64,000 nt of DNA from Bacteroidia bacterium (GCA_030432655.1 JAUILA010000011.1:1-64000), one strand, 5' to 3'; numbered from the stretch's first letter, positions 53,969-63,018 are shown. Notes: generated from the letters alone by a model not told the origin. A program made the numbers and translations.

Positions 53969-55498
53969 TTAAACCGTATCTGTCATCACCTTGTAGGTGG
54001 GGTCTTCCATGACGTTCACGTCAATCAGCTCGTCCGCATTCTCCAGCAATTGCCGGCAGTCCGGGCTGAGATGCTTGAGGTGAACGGTCTTGCCCGATTT
54101 TCTGTATCGTTCCGTTACCTTGTTCAGGGCTTCTATAGCCGACATATCCACGACCCGGCTTTCATAAAAATCAATGATCACCTCCTGTGGGTCATTCTCC
54201 ACATCAAACTTCTGGTTGAAAGCAGTAATGGAACCAAAGAAAAGCGGTCCGTAGATTTCGTAGTGTTTGACCCCGTCTTCATCAATGGATTTGCGGGCGC
54301 GGATCCGTTTGGCATTATCCCAGGCAAATACCAGGGCAGCGATAATTACGCCTACAATCACGGCAAGAGCCAGATTATGCAGAAATACAGTCACGAGGGT
54401 AACCAGGATCATGACGAGGACATCCGATTTCGGCATTTTGTTCAGCGTCTTGAAGCTGGCCCATTCGAAGGTTCCTATAGCGACCATAATCATCAGGCCT
54501 GTCAGGGCAGCCATCGGCACCCGTTCAATAAGGCCCGAACCAAACATGACAAACACAAGCAGCATGACAGAAGCAACAATACCGGACAATCGTGCCCTGG
54601 CTCCGTTTGATATATTAATCAGGCTCTGACCGATCATGGCACACCCTCCCATACCTGAGAAAAATCCTGACAGCACATTGGCAATCCCCTGGGCGGCTGC
54701 TTCCTTGTTGCCACGCCCCCGGGTTCCGGTGATCTCATCGACAATATTCAGCGTTAGCAGGCTTTCAATAAGTCCGACACCGGCAATGATAGCGGAATAA
54801 GGAAGGATCAACATGAACGTTTCCGCGGAAAAGGGAATATCGGGTATATGAAACGGAGGGAAACCACCTTTAATCGAGGCTATATCACCCACCGTTCTCG
54901 TATCGATATCCAGGAAAACAACCAATCCGAATATCGTAAGAATCGCCACCAGGGACGCCGGTATTGCCTTGCTCAATCTTGGTAACCCCCAGATTATAAA
55001 CATGGTAAGCAATACCAATCCAAGTAAAACATAAAGTGGTGTACCTGTAAGCCAGTTGCCTGCAGGATCCTTGAATTGCGCCAGCTGGGACATGAATATG
55101 ATGATGGCAAGACCGTTTACGAATCCGAAAACGACGGGATGCGGAACCAGACGCATAAGCTTACCGAGTTTTAGCATTCCGGCCAGGAACTGGATTATTC
55201 CTGCCAGGATCACCGCCGCAAAAACGTATTCCACCCCGTGATCCCTCGCCAGCGAAACAATGACCACGGCTACAGCTCCGGTCGCCCCTGAGATCATACC
55301 CGGTCTTCCACCCAAAACGGAAGTCACCAGGCCCATAACAAATGCCGCGTACAATCCGGTCAACGGTGAAAGGCCTGCGATCAGGGCAAAGGCCACCGCT
55401 TCCGGCACCAGGGCCATTGCTACGGTAAGACCGGAGAGTACTTCGGTCTTATAGTCTACTTTTTGCCTGAAATCAAATAATTTGAAATACTGCTTCAT
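53969..55498 (-). CDS. SulP-family anion transporter with STAS domain
   Basis: A 509-residue protein. The SulP transmembrane core begins VLSGLTVAMALVPEAVAFALIAGLSPLTGLYAAFVMGLVTSVLGGRPGMISGATGA and includes GFFSGMGGCAMIGQSLINISNGARARLSGI. A C-terminal STAS domain (residues about 410-505: KHYEIYGPLFFGSITAFNQ...IIDFYESRVVDMSAIEALNKVTERYRKSGKTVHLKHLSPDCRQLLENA) has the loop found in anti-anti-sigma-like folds. It imports sulfate, bicarbonate or related anions. It stands alone. Confidence 0.92.
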   Translation of the reverse strand: MKQYFKLFDFRQKVDYKTEVLSGLTVAMALVPEAVAFALIAGLSPLTGLYAAFVMGLVTSVLGGRPGMISGATGAVAVVIVSLARDHGVEYVFAAVILAGIIQFLAGMLKLGKLMRLVPHPVVFGFVNGLAIIIFMSQLAQFKDPAGNWLTGTPLYVLLGLVLLTMFIIWGLPRLSKAIPASLVAILTIFGLVVFLDIDTRTVGDIASIKGGFPPFHIPDIPFSAETFMLILPYSAIIAGVGLIESLLTLNIVDEITGTRGRGNKEAAAQGIANVLSGFFSGMGGCAMIGQSLINISNGARARLSGIVASVMLLVFVMFGSGLIERVPMAALTGLMIMVAIGTFEWASFKTLNKMPKSDVLVMILVTLVTVFLHNLALAVIVGVIIAALVFAWDNAKRIRARKSIDEDGVKHYEIYGPLFFGSITAFNQKFDVENDPQEVIIDFYESRVVDMSAIEALNKVTERYRKSGKTVHLKHLSPDCRQLLENADELIDVNVMEDPTYKVMTDTV

Positions 55499-55658
55499 GA
55501 CGTGGGGATTGAGGCCGCTCAGCGCAAATAACCGGCAAATACTGCAAATCGCGTGAGTGCTTAAATTTTTGAAGTCGCGAAGGTACGCCTATGGATTAAG
55601 AATATCAAACAAAGCAACTGTTGCGGAAAAGGCGCTGATCTTAGCTATATTTATCCTT

Positions 55659-56111
55659 ATGAAAAAATCACTCCTCCTCACCTGTTTCTTTATCATTTTA
55701 GTGTGTTACCAGTCCTTCAGCCAGGTGGTCATGAATTTTAACCATGTGGCCCTGGCCGTAAAAGACCTGGACAAATCGGCTGAATTCTATCAGCGTGTAC
55801 TCGAACTTGACGAAATCGTTAACCGGACAGAAAACCCGGAAAGACGCTGGTTTTCCCTTGGAGAAGGCAAGGAACTGCACCTGATCCTGGACCGGGAAGT
55901 GACTGTTCTGGATAATATGGGTGTTCATATGGCCGTGACCACTCCCGACTTTGATAATTTCCTGGAGAATGTCAGGTCTTCCGGTACCGACTATTTTGAT
56001 TGGTCTGGAAAGCCTGAAACTGTAAGCGTCCGGGCCGACGGGATCCGCCAAATCTATATTAAAGATCCGGACGGATACTGGATTGAAATTAACAGCGTCG
56101 CCGTGGAATAA
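55659..56111 (+). CDS. VOC-family protein, exported
   Basis: The ATG at 55659 (MKKSLLLTCFFIILVCYQSFSQ) gives a clear signal peptide; an in-frame ATG at 55557 is not needed. The 150-residue product has VMNFNHVALAVKDLDKSAEFYQRVLELDEI, ERRWFSLGEGKELHLILDRE and KDPDGYWIEINSV, with H...H...E as the likely metal ligands of a glyoxalase-I-like fold. It resembles the lipoprotein at 5736, but differs in detail. Confidence 0.8.
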   Translation: MKKSLLLTCFFIILVCYQSFSQVVMNFNHVALAVKDLDKSAEFYQRVLELDEIVNRTENPERRWFSLGEGKELHLILDREVTVLDNMGVHMAVTTPDFDNFLENVRSSGTDYFDWSGKPETVSVRADGIRQIYIKDPDGYWIEINSVAVE

Positions 56112-56147
56112 AGGCTGAGTAATCCATCCCTGATCAAATTAACTGCC

Positions 56148-56816
56148 ATGACATCATCTGTCAACTGCCTCTTACTCGTTTCTTTACTAGTGTCTGCCTG
56201 CACGCACACAACTGAAAAAGTTACTGTAAACATACCAGAAGGCAAGGTCGGCATTGTAGGATATGGCTCTCTCACCTCCAAAGATCAACTGGAATACTAT
56301 TTTGATGAGGAATATACTGGCCCTTTTCAATTTATTCATCTGGAGGGATATGTTCGACGGTGGTCTGGCCGCTTTCCAAATGATTCAATTCACCCGCCTG
56401 AAGGCGTCATTGTTCATTGCATGATTGATGGAGATACACTGGCTCCTCAAAATATAATTGTTTTGAATATCCATCAAGAACCCGGATCAGCTATAAACGG
56501 TAGTTTTTTCATACTTGATCAGAACCAGCTTAAACTAATGGACCAGGCCGAAATTGGCTATGAACGGTTTGAGGTGACAGATCAAATCCGTGAATTCAGG
56601 GTGGAGGGCGGACCGGTTTACGCGTACCGGGCCCGATCCGATTATCAGGTAGATGAAGCTGTCCAAGACCTTAAACACACCGCTTTACCGTCTGTATACC
56701 TTGATTTTATTGATGAGGCAGCCTCCGGCGCCGGAGAAATCTATAAAAAGGAATTCTATGAATCCACGGCAAAAGTGGACAAAAGCCTGGTGCTGAATTG
56801 TTACATAACTGAGTAA
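56148..56816 (+). CDS. GGCT-like lipoprotein
   Basis: A 222-residue lipoprotein (LVSLLVSACTHT). The segment VGIVGYGSLTSKDQLEYYF resembles the YGSL signature of gamma-glutamylcyclotransferase-like folds, followed by FQFIHLEGYVRRWSG and EGVIVHCMIDGD. True GGCTs release 5-oxoproline from gamma-glutamyl peptides, but an envelope lipoprotein is unusual for that role and the catalytic Glu is not certain. It follows the VOC gene by 36 bp on the same strand. Confidence 0.6.
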   Translation: MTSSVNCLLLVSLLVSACTHTTEKVTVNIPEGKVGIVGYGSLTSKDQLEYYFDEEYTGPFQFIHLEGYVRRWSGRFPNDSIHPPEGVIVHCMIDGDTLAPQNIIVLNIHQEPGSAINGSFFILDQNQLKLMDQAEIGYERFEVTDQIREFRVEGGPVYAYRARSDYQVDEAVQDLKHTALPSVYLDFIDEAASGAGEIYKKEFYESTAKVDKSLVLNCYITE

Positions 56817-56873
56817 ACAGTACCGAAGTTGCTCTAACGTTTCATTAAAAAATCAGTATCTTATTCTTCCTTA

Positions 56874-57863
56874 ATGAACAAGAACATGATTAATTATCGC
56901 ACCATCATCATTGCATTTCTTCTTGCCTCATTTTCAGCCTTCGGGCAGGAATGGACGAAAGTTGAGCCCCGGGAAAACTGCACGGCCCGGCATGAAAATT
57001 CACTGGCTGCTGCCAACGGAAAGCTTTACCTGATTGGCGGCCGGGGCGTAAAACCGGTTGAATCTTATGACCCCGAAACGAATACCTGGACCAGTCATGG
57101 TGAAACACCCCTGGAAATGAACCACTTCCAGGCAATTACCTATAACGATGAAATCTGGGTCCTGGGGGCGTTTACCGGCCCATACCCACATGAGGAACCA
57201 ATTGGTGACATTTATATTTATTCTCCGGAGAATGATTCATGGCGCAAAGGTCCGCCGATGCCGGAAAACCGAAAACGCGGCGCGGCAGGAGCCTTTGTTT
57301 ACAACGACATGATCTATCTAATCGGAGGTGAAATCGACGGGCACTGGGACGGTACTCAGCCCTGGTTCGATGTACTCAACCCGGCCACCGGAGAATGGAA
57401 CACCTTGCCGGATGCCCCTACGGCACGCGACCATATCAGTGCGTCGCTGGTTAATGACAAGCTGGTTATTGCGGGAGGAAGACAATCCAATGCGAAAACC
57501 GGCAAGGTACTGGAAACTACCCTGCCTTCTGTGGATATGTATGATTTCAAATCCGGCAGCTGGACCACCGTGGCTGATGCCGGTAACATACCTACCCAAC
57601 GCGCTGGGGCGTCTGCTGTAACCTATGGAGACCTGGTACTCATAATTGGCGGAGAAAGCGGTGCCCAGGTGCCCGCCCACAGTGAAGTCGAAGGATTTAA
57701 TACCGAAACCATGGAATGGGTGCCATTGCCGCCGCTCAACCAGGGCAGGCATGGAACAGGTGCGGTAATGCTTAACGGGAGAATCTATACAGTTGCCGGG
57801 TCAGGCGACCGGGGCGGCGGACCGGAACTGACCTCTGTTGAATATTACCCTGTCAACGATTAG
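56874..57863 (+). CDS. Kelch-repeat six-bladed propeller protein, exported
   Basis: A 329-residue protein with a signal peptide (cleavage near SAFGQ). Six kelch motifs are readable by their GG-type strands: LYLIGGRG, IWVLGAFTG, IYLIGGEIDG, LVIAGGRQ, VLIIGGESG and IYTVAGSGDRGGG, with W-x-x-LP-type second strands such as WNTLPDAPTARDH. It forms a beta-propeller in the periplasm or on the surface. Sialic acid mutarotase-like proteins share this shape, but the role here is not shown. Confidence 0.85.
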   Translation: MNKNMINYRTIIIAFLLASFSAFGQEWTKVEPRENCTARHENSLAAANGKLYLIGGRGVKPVESYDPETNTWTSHGETPLEMNHFQAITYNDEIWVLGAFTGPYPHEEPIGDIYIYSPENDSWRKGPPMPENRKRGAAGAFVYNDMIYLIGGEIDGHWDGTQPWFDVLNPATGEWNTLPDAPTARDHISASLVNDKLVIAGGRQSNAKTGKVLETTLPSVDMYDFKSGSWTTVADAGNIPTQRAGASAVTYGDLVLIIGGESGAQVPAHSEVEGFNTETMEWVPLPPLNQGRHGTGAVMLNGRIYTVAGSGDRGGGPELTSVEYYPVND

Positions 57864-57882
57864 TATCTGGTTTATAAGGAAA

Positions 57883-57912
57883 AAGGCTCTTCATTACCTG
57901 AAGAACCTTATT
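57883..57912 (+). terminator. Probable terminator after the kelch gene
   Basis: AAGGCTCTTC pairs with GAAGAACCTT (57900-57909) with one C:A mismatch around a 7-nt loop. Only a short ATTT follows, so the terminator is a weak one. Confidence 0.4.
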
Positions 57913-58043
57913 TAAGTTACTTGTAAATTCTATTCAATCAAGCTGTCAGTCCACGCTGATCCTAAATGGCAGAAATGAGGTTCCGGAATGCCATGATCAG
58001 CCATTATGCCCCTGTGCACAATGGGTAATTTGCAGCGGATAAA

Positions 58044-59492
58044 TTATTTACCCCACTTCCAATCGCCCTGCATTTTAAGGTTCTCCTCCAGCCCGTTGTC
58101 GATCATGAACTGACGGGTCTCTTCTGAATTCATTTTGACGGCAGGAAGTTGTTCCGCATTGGCAATCGCATAGAGCATCATCGTACCAAACCGGGTGGTG
58201 TTTGTCATATGTTCTTCATCCACGAGGCTGAAATCATCACAATCCGCGTGATAGCAACTGTAAATGCTTCGATCAAGGTTGGAATGTACTGACAGGATCG
58301 GAACACCAGCCAGCATGAACGGCTGGTGATCACTGTGAAGTCCGGCACGTGAGGAAAAACCCGATTTGTAAATAGTATCCACCCGCTGGATTTGCTGTCC
58401 GAGGGCCAGGAAGAAAAGCGTGTCAATTTTGGCCCCGGAGGCATTCATCCCTACCGGGTTCCCGCTCATATCGAGGTTCATCATGAACTTGACCTGATCA
58501 ATCGTACCTTGTGCTTCTTCCTCTTCTACCATATGTTTCGACCCAAGGAGTCCCTGTTCCTCGCCCATAAAGAATACAAACTGGACCGTACGTCTTGGCC
58601 GAAGGTCATTTGCCTTGAAAGTCCGGGCAATATCAAGTACGGAAAATGAGCCGATCCCATTGTCAATAGCACCGGTAGCCAGGTCCCAGCTGTCCAGGTG
58701 ACCTCCAAGGATTATTCTTTCATCAGGCAGTTCCGAGCCCGGAAGCGTAGCAATCACATTCCTGGCTTTGATCATCCCGCTGTTATTTGTGAGTTTAATA
58801 TGTGCCTGTACGGAACCGGAATTCCCGGCAATTTTTTCCTTCAGGGCCAGTCCGTCTTCATATCCAATACAAACAGCCGGTACCGGGAGCAATTCGCCGG
58901 TAACGGAAGCCGTTCCGGTCAGGAGAACGCCTCCCTCCACCCGGTTGAAAATTATTACACCAGCCGCGCCGTGCTGAATAGCCAGTTCGGCTTTTTCCGA
59001 GCGGTGCAAATTTCTTGTCCCTTCCGGGGTATCCGGAAGCAAACTGATGAAAGTAAGCGCAATCTTGCCCTCCAGCTGATCGCCAATATTCTCATAGTCT
59101 TCTGCCAGGCCATTTCCCATATCGACGACTTCCCCGGATACATCAGCAGCCACCGGAGAATGTCCCAGGCTCACCGACGGAACGGAATCACCGTCCACCA
59201 TCACCATGATATCTCCCCTGCTCCAGGCTTCCACTTCGAATTCGTCAAATTGCACATCCTCGAATCCGTATGACAACAGTTTGTCATAAATGTACTGCTC
59301 AGCCTTCGCGCCATTCTCCGAACCCGTTAGACGGTGACCGATCGTTTCCGTGGCCTCCTTCAGGCTGCTGTATCCGTCGGAGTTGACCAGGACTTCCTTG
59401 TTAATGGATTGGAAAATGTTCGTTTCCTGTTCCTTATCAGGCTGGTTGCAGGCAATAATCAGGACAGGAATAAATAATAAAAGGCGTTGCAT
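58044..59492 (-). CDS. M28-family aminopeptidase with PA domain
   Basis: A 482-residue exported lipoprotein-like protein (LIIACNQ). A PA-type insert lies at about 125-235 (AAGVIIFNRVEGG). The two-zinc peptidase core has IILGGHLDSWDLATGAIDNGIGSFSVLDIART (His and Asp ligands), FFMGEEQGLLGSKHM (Glu base and ligand), LDMSGNPVGMNASG and LHSDHQPFMLAGVPILSVHSN. It removes N-terminal amino acids or dipeptides in the periplasm. No neighbour is co-transcribed. Confidence 0.92.
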   Translation of the reverse strand: MQRLLLFIPVLIIACNQPDKEQETNIFQSINKEVLVNSDGYSSLKEATETIGHRLTGSENGAKAEQYIYDKLLSYGFEDVQFDEFEVEAWSRGDIMVMVDGDSVPSVSLGHSPVAADVSGEVVDMGNGLAEDYENIGDQLEGKIALTFISLLPDTPEGTRNLHRSEKAELAIQHGAAGVIIFNRVEGGVLLTGTASVTGELLPVPAVCIGYEDGLALKEKIAGNSGSVQAHIKLTNNSGMIKARNVIATLPGSELPDERIILGGHLDSWDLATGAIDNGIGSFSVLDIARTFKANDLRPRRTVQFVFFMGEEQGLLGSKHMVEEEEAQGTIDQVKFMMNLDMSGNPVGMNASGAKIDTLFFLALGQQIQRVDTIYKSGFSSRAGLHSDHQPFMLAGVPILSVHSNLDRSIYSCYHADCDDFSLVDEEHMTNTTRFGTMMLYAIANAEQLPAVKMNSEETRQFMIDNGLEENLKMQGDWKWGK

Positions 59493-59576
59493 GGTTGTTT
59501 GAGTTTATTTCAGCAAAGGAAAAACGTTATACCGGAATTATGAAGTTACTTTATGTGAACGGTTGGGGATGAAGGG

Positions 59577-59622
59577 GGGAGACTAAGACAAGGTCTAAGA
59601 CCAGGACTAAGACTAAGACAAG
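59577..59622. repeat. Short imperfect hexanucleotide repeat
   Basis: TAAGAC recurs four times in about 40 bp with connectors AAGG, CAGG and GAC. It is a low-complexity tract in the 59493-59704 spacer. The partial dispersed repeat GTCACCCCGGGG...CCCGGGGTC follows at 59639-59684. No gene is seen in it. Confidence 0.5.
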
Positions 59623-59704
59623 GATGCCTGTTCAGCACCTGTCACCCCGGGGATGCGAACAAGGTGAGCAGAGCCCGGGGTCTGTTGAAGTAAAAAATTA
59701 CCAC

Positions 59705-59965
59705 ATGAGCAAAGGAATCGGATTTGCAGGGCTGGGCAAACACCTGGCGGATCGAACCCTGGGATTATTGAAAGGCAGAAAAAACCGGGAAGCCGCTGAA
59801 AAACGGGAAGACCTTCGGATGAATGCCGGCAACAATACCGATTATGATCAGCTAATGGAATGGCAGACTGAAAAACGAAACAGGACGGAGAAAATCCGCC
59901 GGATAATCTTCCTGTCCGTCCTGTTCCTTGTTCTATTCGCCTTGCTGATCTTCTGGACAATTTAA
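59705..59965 (+). CDS. Small protein with C-terminal membrane helix
   Basis: The start at 59705 (MSKGIGFAGLGKHLADRTLGLLKGRKNREAAEKRED) avoids coding through the dispersed-repeat DNA that precedes it. The 86-residue product is basic and helical, then has one transmembrane helix over about residues 64-84 (IIFLSVLFLVLFALLIFW). It is a tail-anchored-like small protein of unknown function. It is convergent with rtcB, 16 bp away. Confidence 0.55.
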   Translation: MSKGIGFAGLGKHLADRTLGLLKGRKNREAAEKREDLRMNAGNNTDYDQLMEWQTEKRNRTEKIRRIIFLSVLFLVLFALLIFWTI

Positions 59966-59981
59966 CCAGTCAGACCTCAGA

Positions 59982-61394
59982 CTATTTCATAAACTTTCGG
60001 TCACCGCACATTCGTACAACGCGTGGTTCGAAAGTTCCCACTACATCCACAAGCTCCTGCTGTCTTGCCATGACCTCGTGAATGTTCTTATACACCATTG
60101 GAGCCTCATCCAGTCCGGAACCAATCAGCTCGATACCGGCAGAATGCAAATGCTTCAGCACCTCCTTTTTGGACAAGGTTTCCTTGGCCTTACGGCGGGA
60201 CATAACCCTTCCGGCCCCGTGAGACGCCGAATTGATTGAACGTTCCTCGCCTTTTCCACGGACAATAAATCCGGGAGAAGTCATGGAGCCGGGAATAATT
60301 CCCATAACCCCTTTTCCGGCCGGGGTTGCCCCTTTCCGGTGGACAATTATCTCGTTGCCTTGCGGGTCTTTCTCCTTCCAGGCAAAATTATGATGATTCT
60401 CCACCATGGCCAGCGGCTTCTCATTAAACGCCTCGGCGATACGATCATGGATCTGGTGATGGCATGCTGAAGCATAGTCACCCGCCAGCGTCATGGACGC
60501 CCAGTACTCCTGCCCCTCGTCCGAATCCAGATCCAGCCATGCCAGGTGCTTCGCCTCGGAAGGCAATTTGCACAAGTCCGTCGCCAGCCGTGTATAATGG
60601 CGGGCAACAGACGCTCCCAGGCCGCGGGACCCGGAATGCGAAAGCAACGCCAGGTACCTGCCTGCTGGCAGCCCCAATTCATTCTCCCCGGACAGTATTT
60701 CGGTAATCCCGAATTCCACAAAGTGATTACCGCCCCCGGAGGTACCGATCTGTTTCCAGGCCTTGTCCTTCAGGGACTTCAGCACATTGATCTCGCCGAA
60801 TTCTTCCCGGCCGAGAATTTCATGATCTCGCGGTTGCTTAAAACTCTCGTTTCCAAACCGGCTGTTTTCCAAAAGCATTCCCTTCAGTTCATCCACATGA
60901 TTATGTACATACCCGGCCGGCATGTCAAATACCGACAGGCACATCCGGCAGCCGATGTCCACACCAACTCCATAAGGAATCACCGAATTTCGCGTCGCCA
61001 GGACACCTCCAATTGGTAAACCGTACCCATGGTGAGCATCCGCCATTAAGGCGCCCGAATGAGCCACAGGCAGCTTCATCGCAATTTCCATCTGGTTAAT
61101 GGCCCCGGGGTCAATTCCCTCCTTGCCATAAATAGCATACTCCAGCCGGTTCTTTTTCAACTGCTCCTCCTTTTTCTCCTTGCGGATAATCAATGCTTTT
61201 GCAATCGCACCCAGCTGATCATGTTTGGCATAAAGTGCGGGAGAATCAAGCACGCGCTGCAATAATTCCGATTTGAATTTCTTGCTTTTGCCCTTGTACG
61301 AATTCTCCATCACGCGCATGATGATGCCGATAACTTTTCCTTCCAGGAAACCCATGGCCCTCAATTCTTTTCCAGAAATTTTAACAGTTGCCAT
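59982..61394 (-). CDS. rtcB: RtcB-type RNA ligase
   Basis: A 470-residue GTP-dependent ligase that joins 2',3'-cyclic phosphate or 3'-phosphate RNA ends to 5'-OH ends. Metal-binding blocks are GVDIGCRMC (Asp146, Cys149), GGGNHFVEFG (His224) and SHSGSRG (His253). The guanylate-accepting histidine is His392 in SASHGAGRVMSR. GIIPGSMTSPGFIVRGKG is the usual pre-motif. All catalytic parts look intact. It is the last gene of a minus-strand unit with slipin and a tRNA-like array, so it may repair cleaved tRNAs. Confidence 0.97.
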   Translation of the reverse strand: MATVKISGKELRAMGFLEGKVIGIIMRVMENSYKGKSKKFKSELLQRVLDSPALYAKHDQLGAIAKALIIRKEKKEEQLKKNRLEYAIYGKEGIDPGAINQMEIAMKLPVAHSGALMADAHHGYGLPIGGVLATRNSVIPYGVGVDIGCRMCLSVFDMPAGYVHNHVDELKGMLLENSRFGNESFKQPRDHEILGREEFGEINVLKSLKDKAWKQIGTSGGGNHFVEFGITEILSGENELGLPAGRYLALLSHSGSRGLGASVARHYTRLATDLCKLPSEAKHLAWLDLDSDEGQEYWASMTLAGDYASACHHQIHDRIAEAFNEKPLAMVENHHNFAWKEKDPQGNEIIVHRKGATPAGKGVMGIIPGSMTSPGFIVRGKGEERSINSASHGAGRVMSRRKAKETLSKKEVLKHLHSAGIELIGSGLDEAPMVYKNIHEVMARQQELVDVVGTFEPRVVRMCGDRKFMK

Positions 61395-61428
61395 TATTTC
61401 TAATTTATCATTCTAATTCGTTTTAATA

Positions 61429-61454
61429 AAGGCTGTGCCCGAAGGCACAACCTT
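61429..61454 (-). promoter_or_regulatory. UUCG-loop hairpin between slipin and rtcB
   Basis: On the minus strand an 11-bp stem (one G-U pair) closes on C(UUCG)G, an extra-stable tetraloop. It overlaps the slipin stop codon and lies 34 bp before the rtcB start. Only UAUUAAAA follows, so it is not a classic terminator. It may set the slipin:rtcB ratio by processing, partial termination or mRNA protection. Confidence 0.6.
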
Positions 61455-62553
61455 ATTTTGACGGCGTGAAAATATCACGCAGCTGATCTACGATCTGATT
61501 GCCTCCTGACAAAGAGATCGTATTGATCTTATCCGCGATTTTCTCCACGTATTCCATCTCTTTCAGTTTGAACAACATCGTGTTGTCCTCCATTAGCTTT
61601 GCTGTGTTGAGCAAGCTTCTGGTCGAAGCAGTCTCCTCCCTTCGTGTGATGACGTTCGCCTCGGCCCTCTTTTGCGCAACCAGCACCTGGCTGAGAATAT
61701 CTTTCACCTCACCAGGCAGGATCACATCCCGGATACCACAGCCGATGAGCTCCACCCCAAGACGTGCTGCCCTCTCTTGTAATGTCTCCATCACACTTTC
61801 AGCAATCTCGTCCTTGCGGGACAAAAGTTCATCCAGCGTAAATCCGCTGATGTATTCCCGAAGCGCCAGCTGAAGCAGGACATAGAGTTGCTTTTCATAG
61901 TCCTTATTCTCCAGCACCGCCTTATCAATATCCACAACCCTGTACAAGGCGCTGAAGTTGATCCTGAGCGGGGTTTTATCCCGGGTAAGGATCTCCTGGC
62001 CGGTCACTTCCATGCCCTGCTGCCGCATATCCACTTTGGACACCACAACACTTTTGGCATTTTTCCAGAAGTAGTAATCACCCGGCTCCAGCACTCTGTC
62101 TGCCTTGCCGTCAATGAACAGGACACCCCGTTCACTGGATTCCACGCGGCATACACGCACATACGGAACCAGCTCCGGACGCTTGATCAGATCAATCCGG
62201 ATATCTTCGGTAATATCCACCTTGCTGATATCGGCTGTCACAAATGAATAATCCTTCAGTCCTTTCCAGAACGCGCATATTCCCGGAGTATGCACTTGCC
62301 GGAGAATGCCCGATTCAAAACGGAGCACCAGCTGTGTGTCCTTTACTTCCAGGACATGCAGCATAGATGCCAGCGTCTTATCCCTCAGGAGGATCTCCAG
62401 TTCAGTAACAGGTTCGAAGGGCATCGCCATATTGCAGGTATACACTGTATCCCTCAGTGACACCCAATGAACCCCGGCAGTGAGTACTTTCCGGTAATTG
62501 CCATTCCGGTAGACCAGGCCTGCCCGGCCTTCATAAATTCTAACCCTTTTCAT
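61453..62553 (-). CDS. Slipin (SPFH/band-7) protein without a membrane helix
   Basis: A 366-residue SPFH protein. Residues 1-100 and 120-170 both contain a similar beta motif (GRAGLVYRNGNYRKVLTAGVHWV and RGVLFIDGKADRVLEPGDYYFW), so the head looks duplicated. The band-7 core follows (VTGQEILTRDKTPLRINFSALYRVVDIDKAV...LQLALREYISGFTLDELLSRKDEIAESVMETLQERAARLGVELIGCGIRDVILPGEVKDIL) with a C-terminal coiled coil. The N-terminal hydrophobic hairpin of membrane stomatins is missing, so it may be cytosolic. It precedes rtcB, a linkage known from RNA-repair operons. Confidence 0.88.
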   Translation of the reverse strand: MKRVRIYEGRAGLVYRNGNYRKVLTAGVHWVSLRDTVYTCNMAMPFEPVTELEILLRDKTLASMLHVLEVKDTQLVLRFESGILRQVHTPGICAFWKGLKDYSFVTADISKVDITEDIRIDLIKRPELVPYVRVCRVESSERGVLFIDGKADRVLEPGDYYFWKNAKSVVVSKVDMRQQGMEVTGQEILTRDKTPLRINFSALYRVVDIDKAVLENKDYEKQLYVLLQLALREYISGFTLDELLSRKDEIAESVMETLQERAARLGVELIGCGIRDVILPGEVKDILSQVLVAQKRAEANVITRREETASTRSLLNTAKLMEDNTMLFKLKEMEYVEKIADKINTISLSGGNQIVDQLRDIFTPSK

Positions 62554-62636
62554 TTTTCTTTTCGGTTAATTGTTATAATTCATTTATAATTATCAGCCAA
62601 TAATTCTCATGTAAGAAAGTCTGTGCGCCAATTCCA

Positions 62637-62866
62637 TTACCTGTTGATGGAGAATGACTTAAGTACTGCCAATACAATCACAGGTTCAATAAATTCCAAG
62701 CCCGGAACGGCATCCTTAAAAGGACGTATTCCAGACGGGAACTACTGAAGCCATGATGATCAGACAGACGGTATCCGCCTTTCCCTGATCAGCAGACAAT
62801 TGCTCCGCAAGTCCATCCGGGATGAATTCGCGGGGAATGTCCGCACAGCTTTCTGCCGGATCGTTT
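62637..62866 (-). pseudogene. Frame-disrupted remnant resembling DUF1232 (YkvA-like)
   Basis: In the spacer before slipin, one frame reads NDPAESCADIPREFIPDGLAEQLS and KADTVCLIIMASVVPVWNTSF to a stop. The +1 frame continues PFKDAVPGLEFIEPVIVLAVL and KSFSINR to a stop at 62637. Joined, the second half resembles the ...IPGLGFIDDAIVLAVLKS... end of DUF1232 proteins. No start codon is seen, since a stop precedes the first Asn. I read it as a decayed gene, but the match is from memory and not tested. Confidence 0.4.
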
Positions 62867-62882
62867 TAAGGAAGCGACCCAC

Positions 62883-62954
62883 TTCCGGGACGGTTTTTCA
62901 GACCGTCGTGACTCACGTTAACAGCGTGATGCTCTACCACTGAGCTACAGGCCT
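62883..62954 (-). ncRNA. tRNA-like element E, Asn(GTT) anticodon
   Basis: On the minus strand: a D-arm GCTC-AGTGGTA-GAGC (62931-62945), an anticodon arm TCACG-CTGTTAA-CGTGA (62913-62929) with anticodon GTT, and a T-arm-like hairpin ACGGT-CTGAAAA-ACCGT (62890-62906) whose loop lacks the TTCRA sequence. The 5' strand AGGCCTG has no pairing 3' strand (CCCGGAA). It looks like tRNA-Asn with lost acceptor and T-loop. It cannot be a normal tRNA without correction or editing. Confidence 0.55.
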
Positions 62955-62962
62955 CAAACCTG

Positions 62963-63018
62963 GCGGGACTCGAACCCGCGCATTGGTGGTCATTGTTCTA
63001 CCGTTGAACTACCCGCTA
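62963..63018 (-). ncRNA. tRNA-like element D, collapsed anticodon arm
   Basis: A good D-arm GTTC-AACGGTA-GAAC and a perfect T-arm GCGGG-TTCGAGT-CCCGC flank a 15-nt middle that does not form a 5-bp anticodon stem. The 5' part AGCGGG pairs better with the 3' end of element C (CCCGCT) than with its own 3' side. It looks like a tRNA-Gly-type gene with a deletion. Confidence 0.5.
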
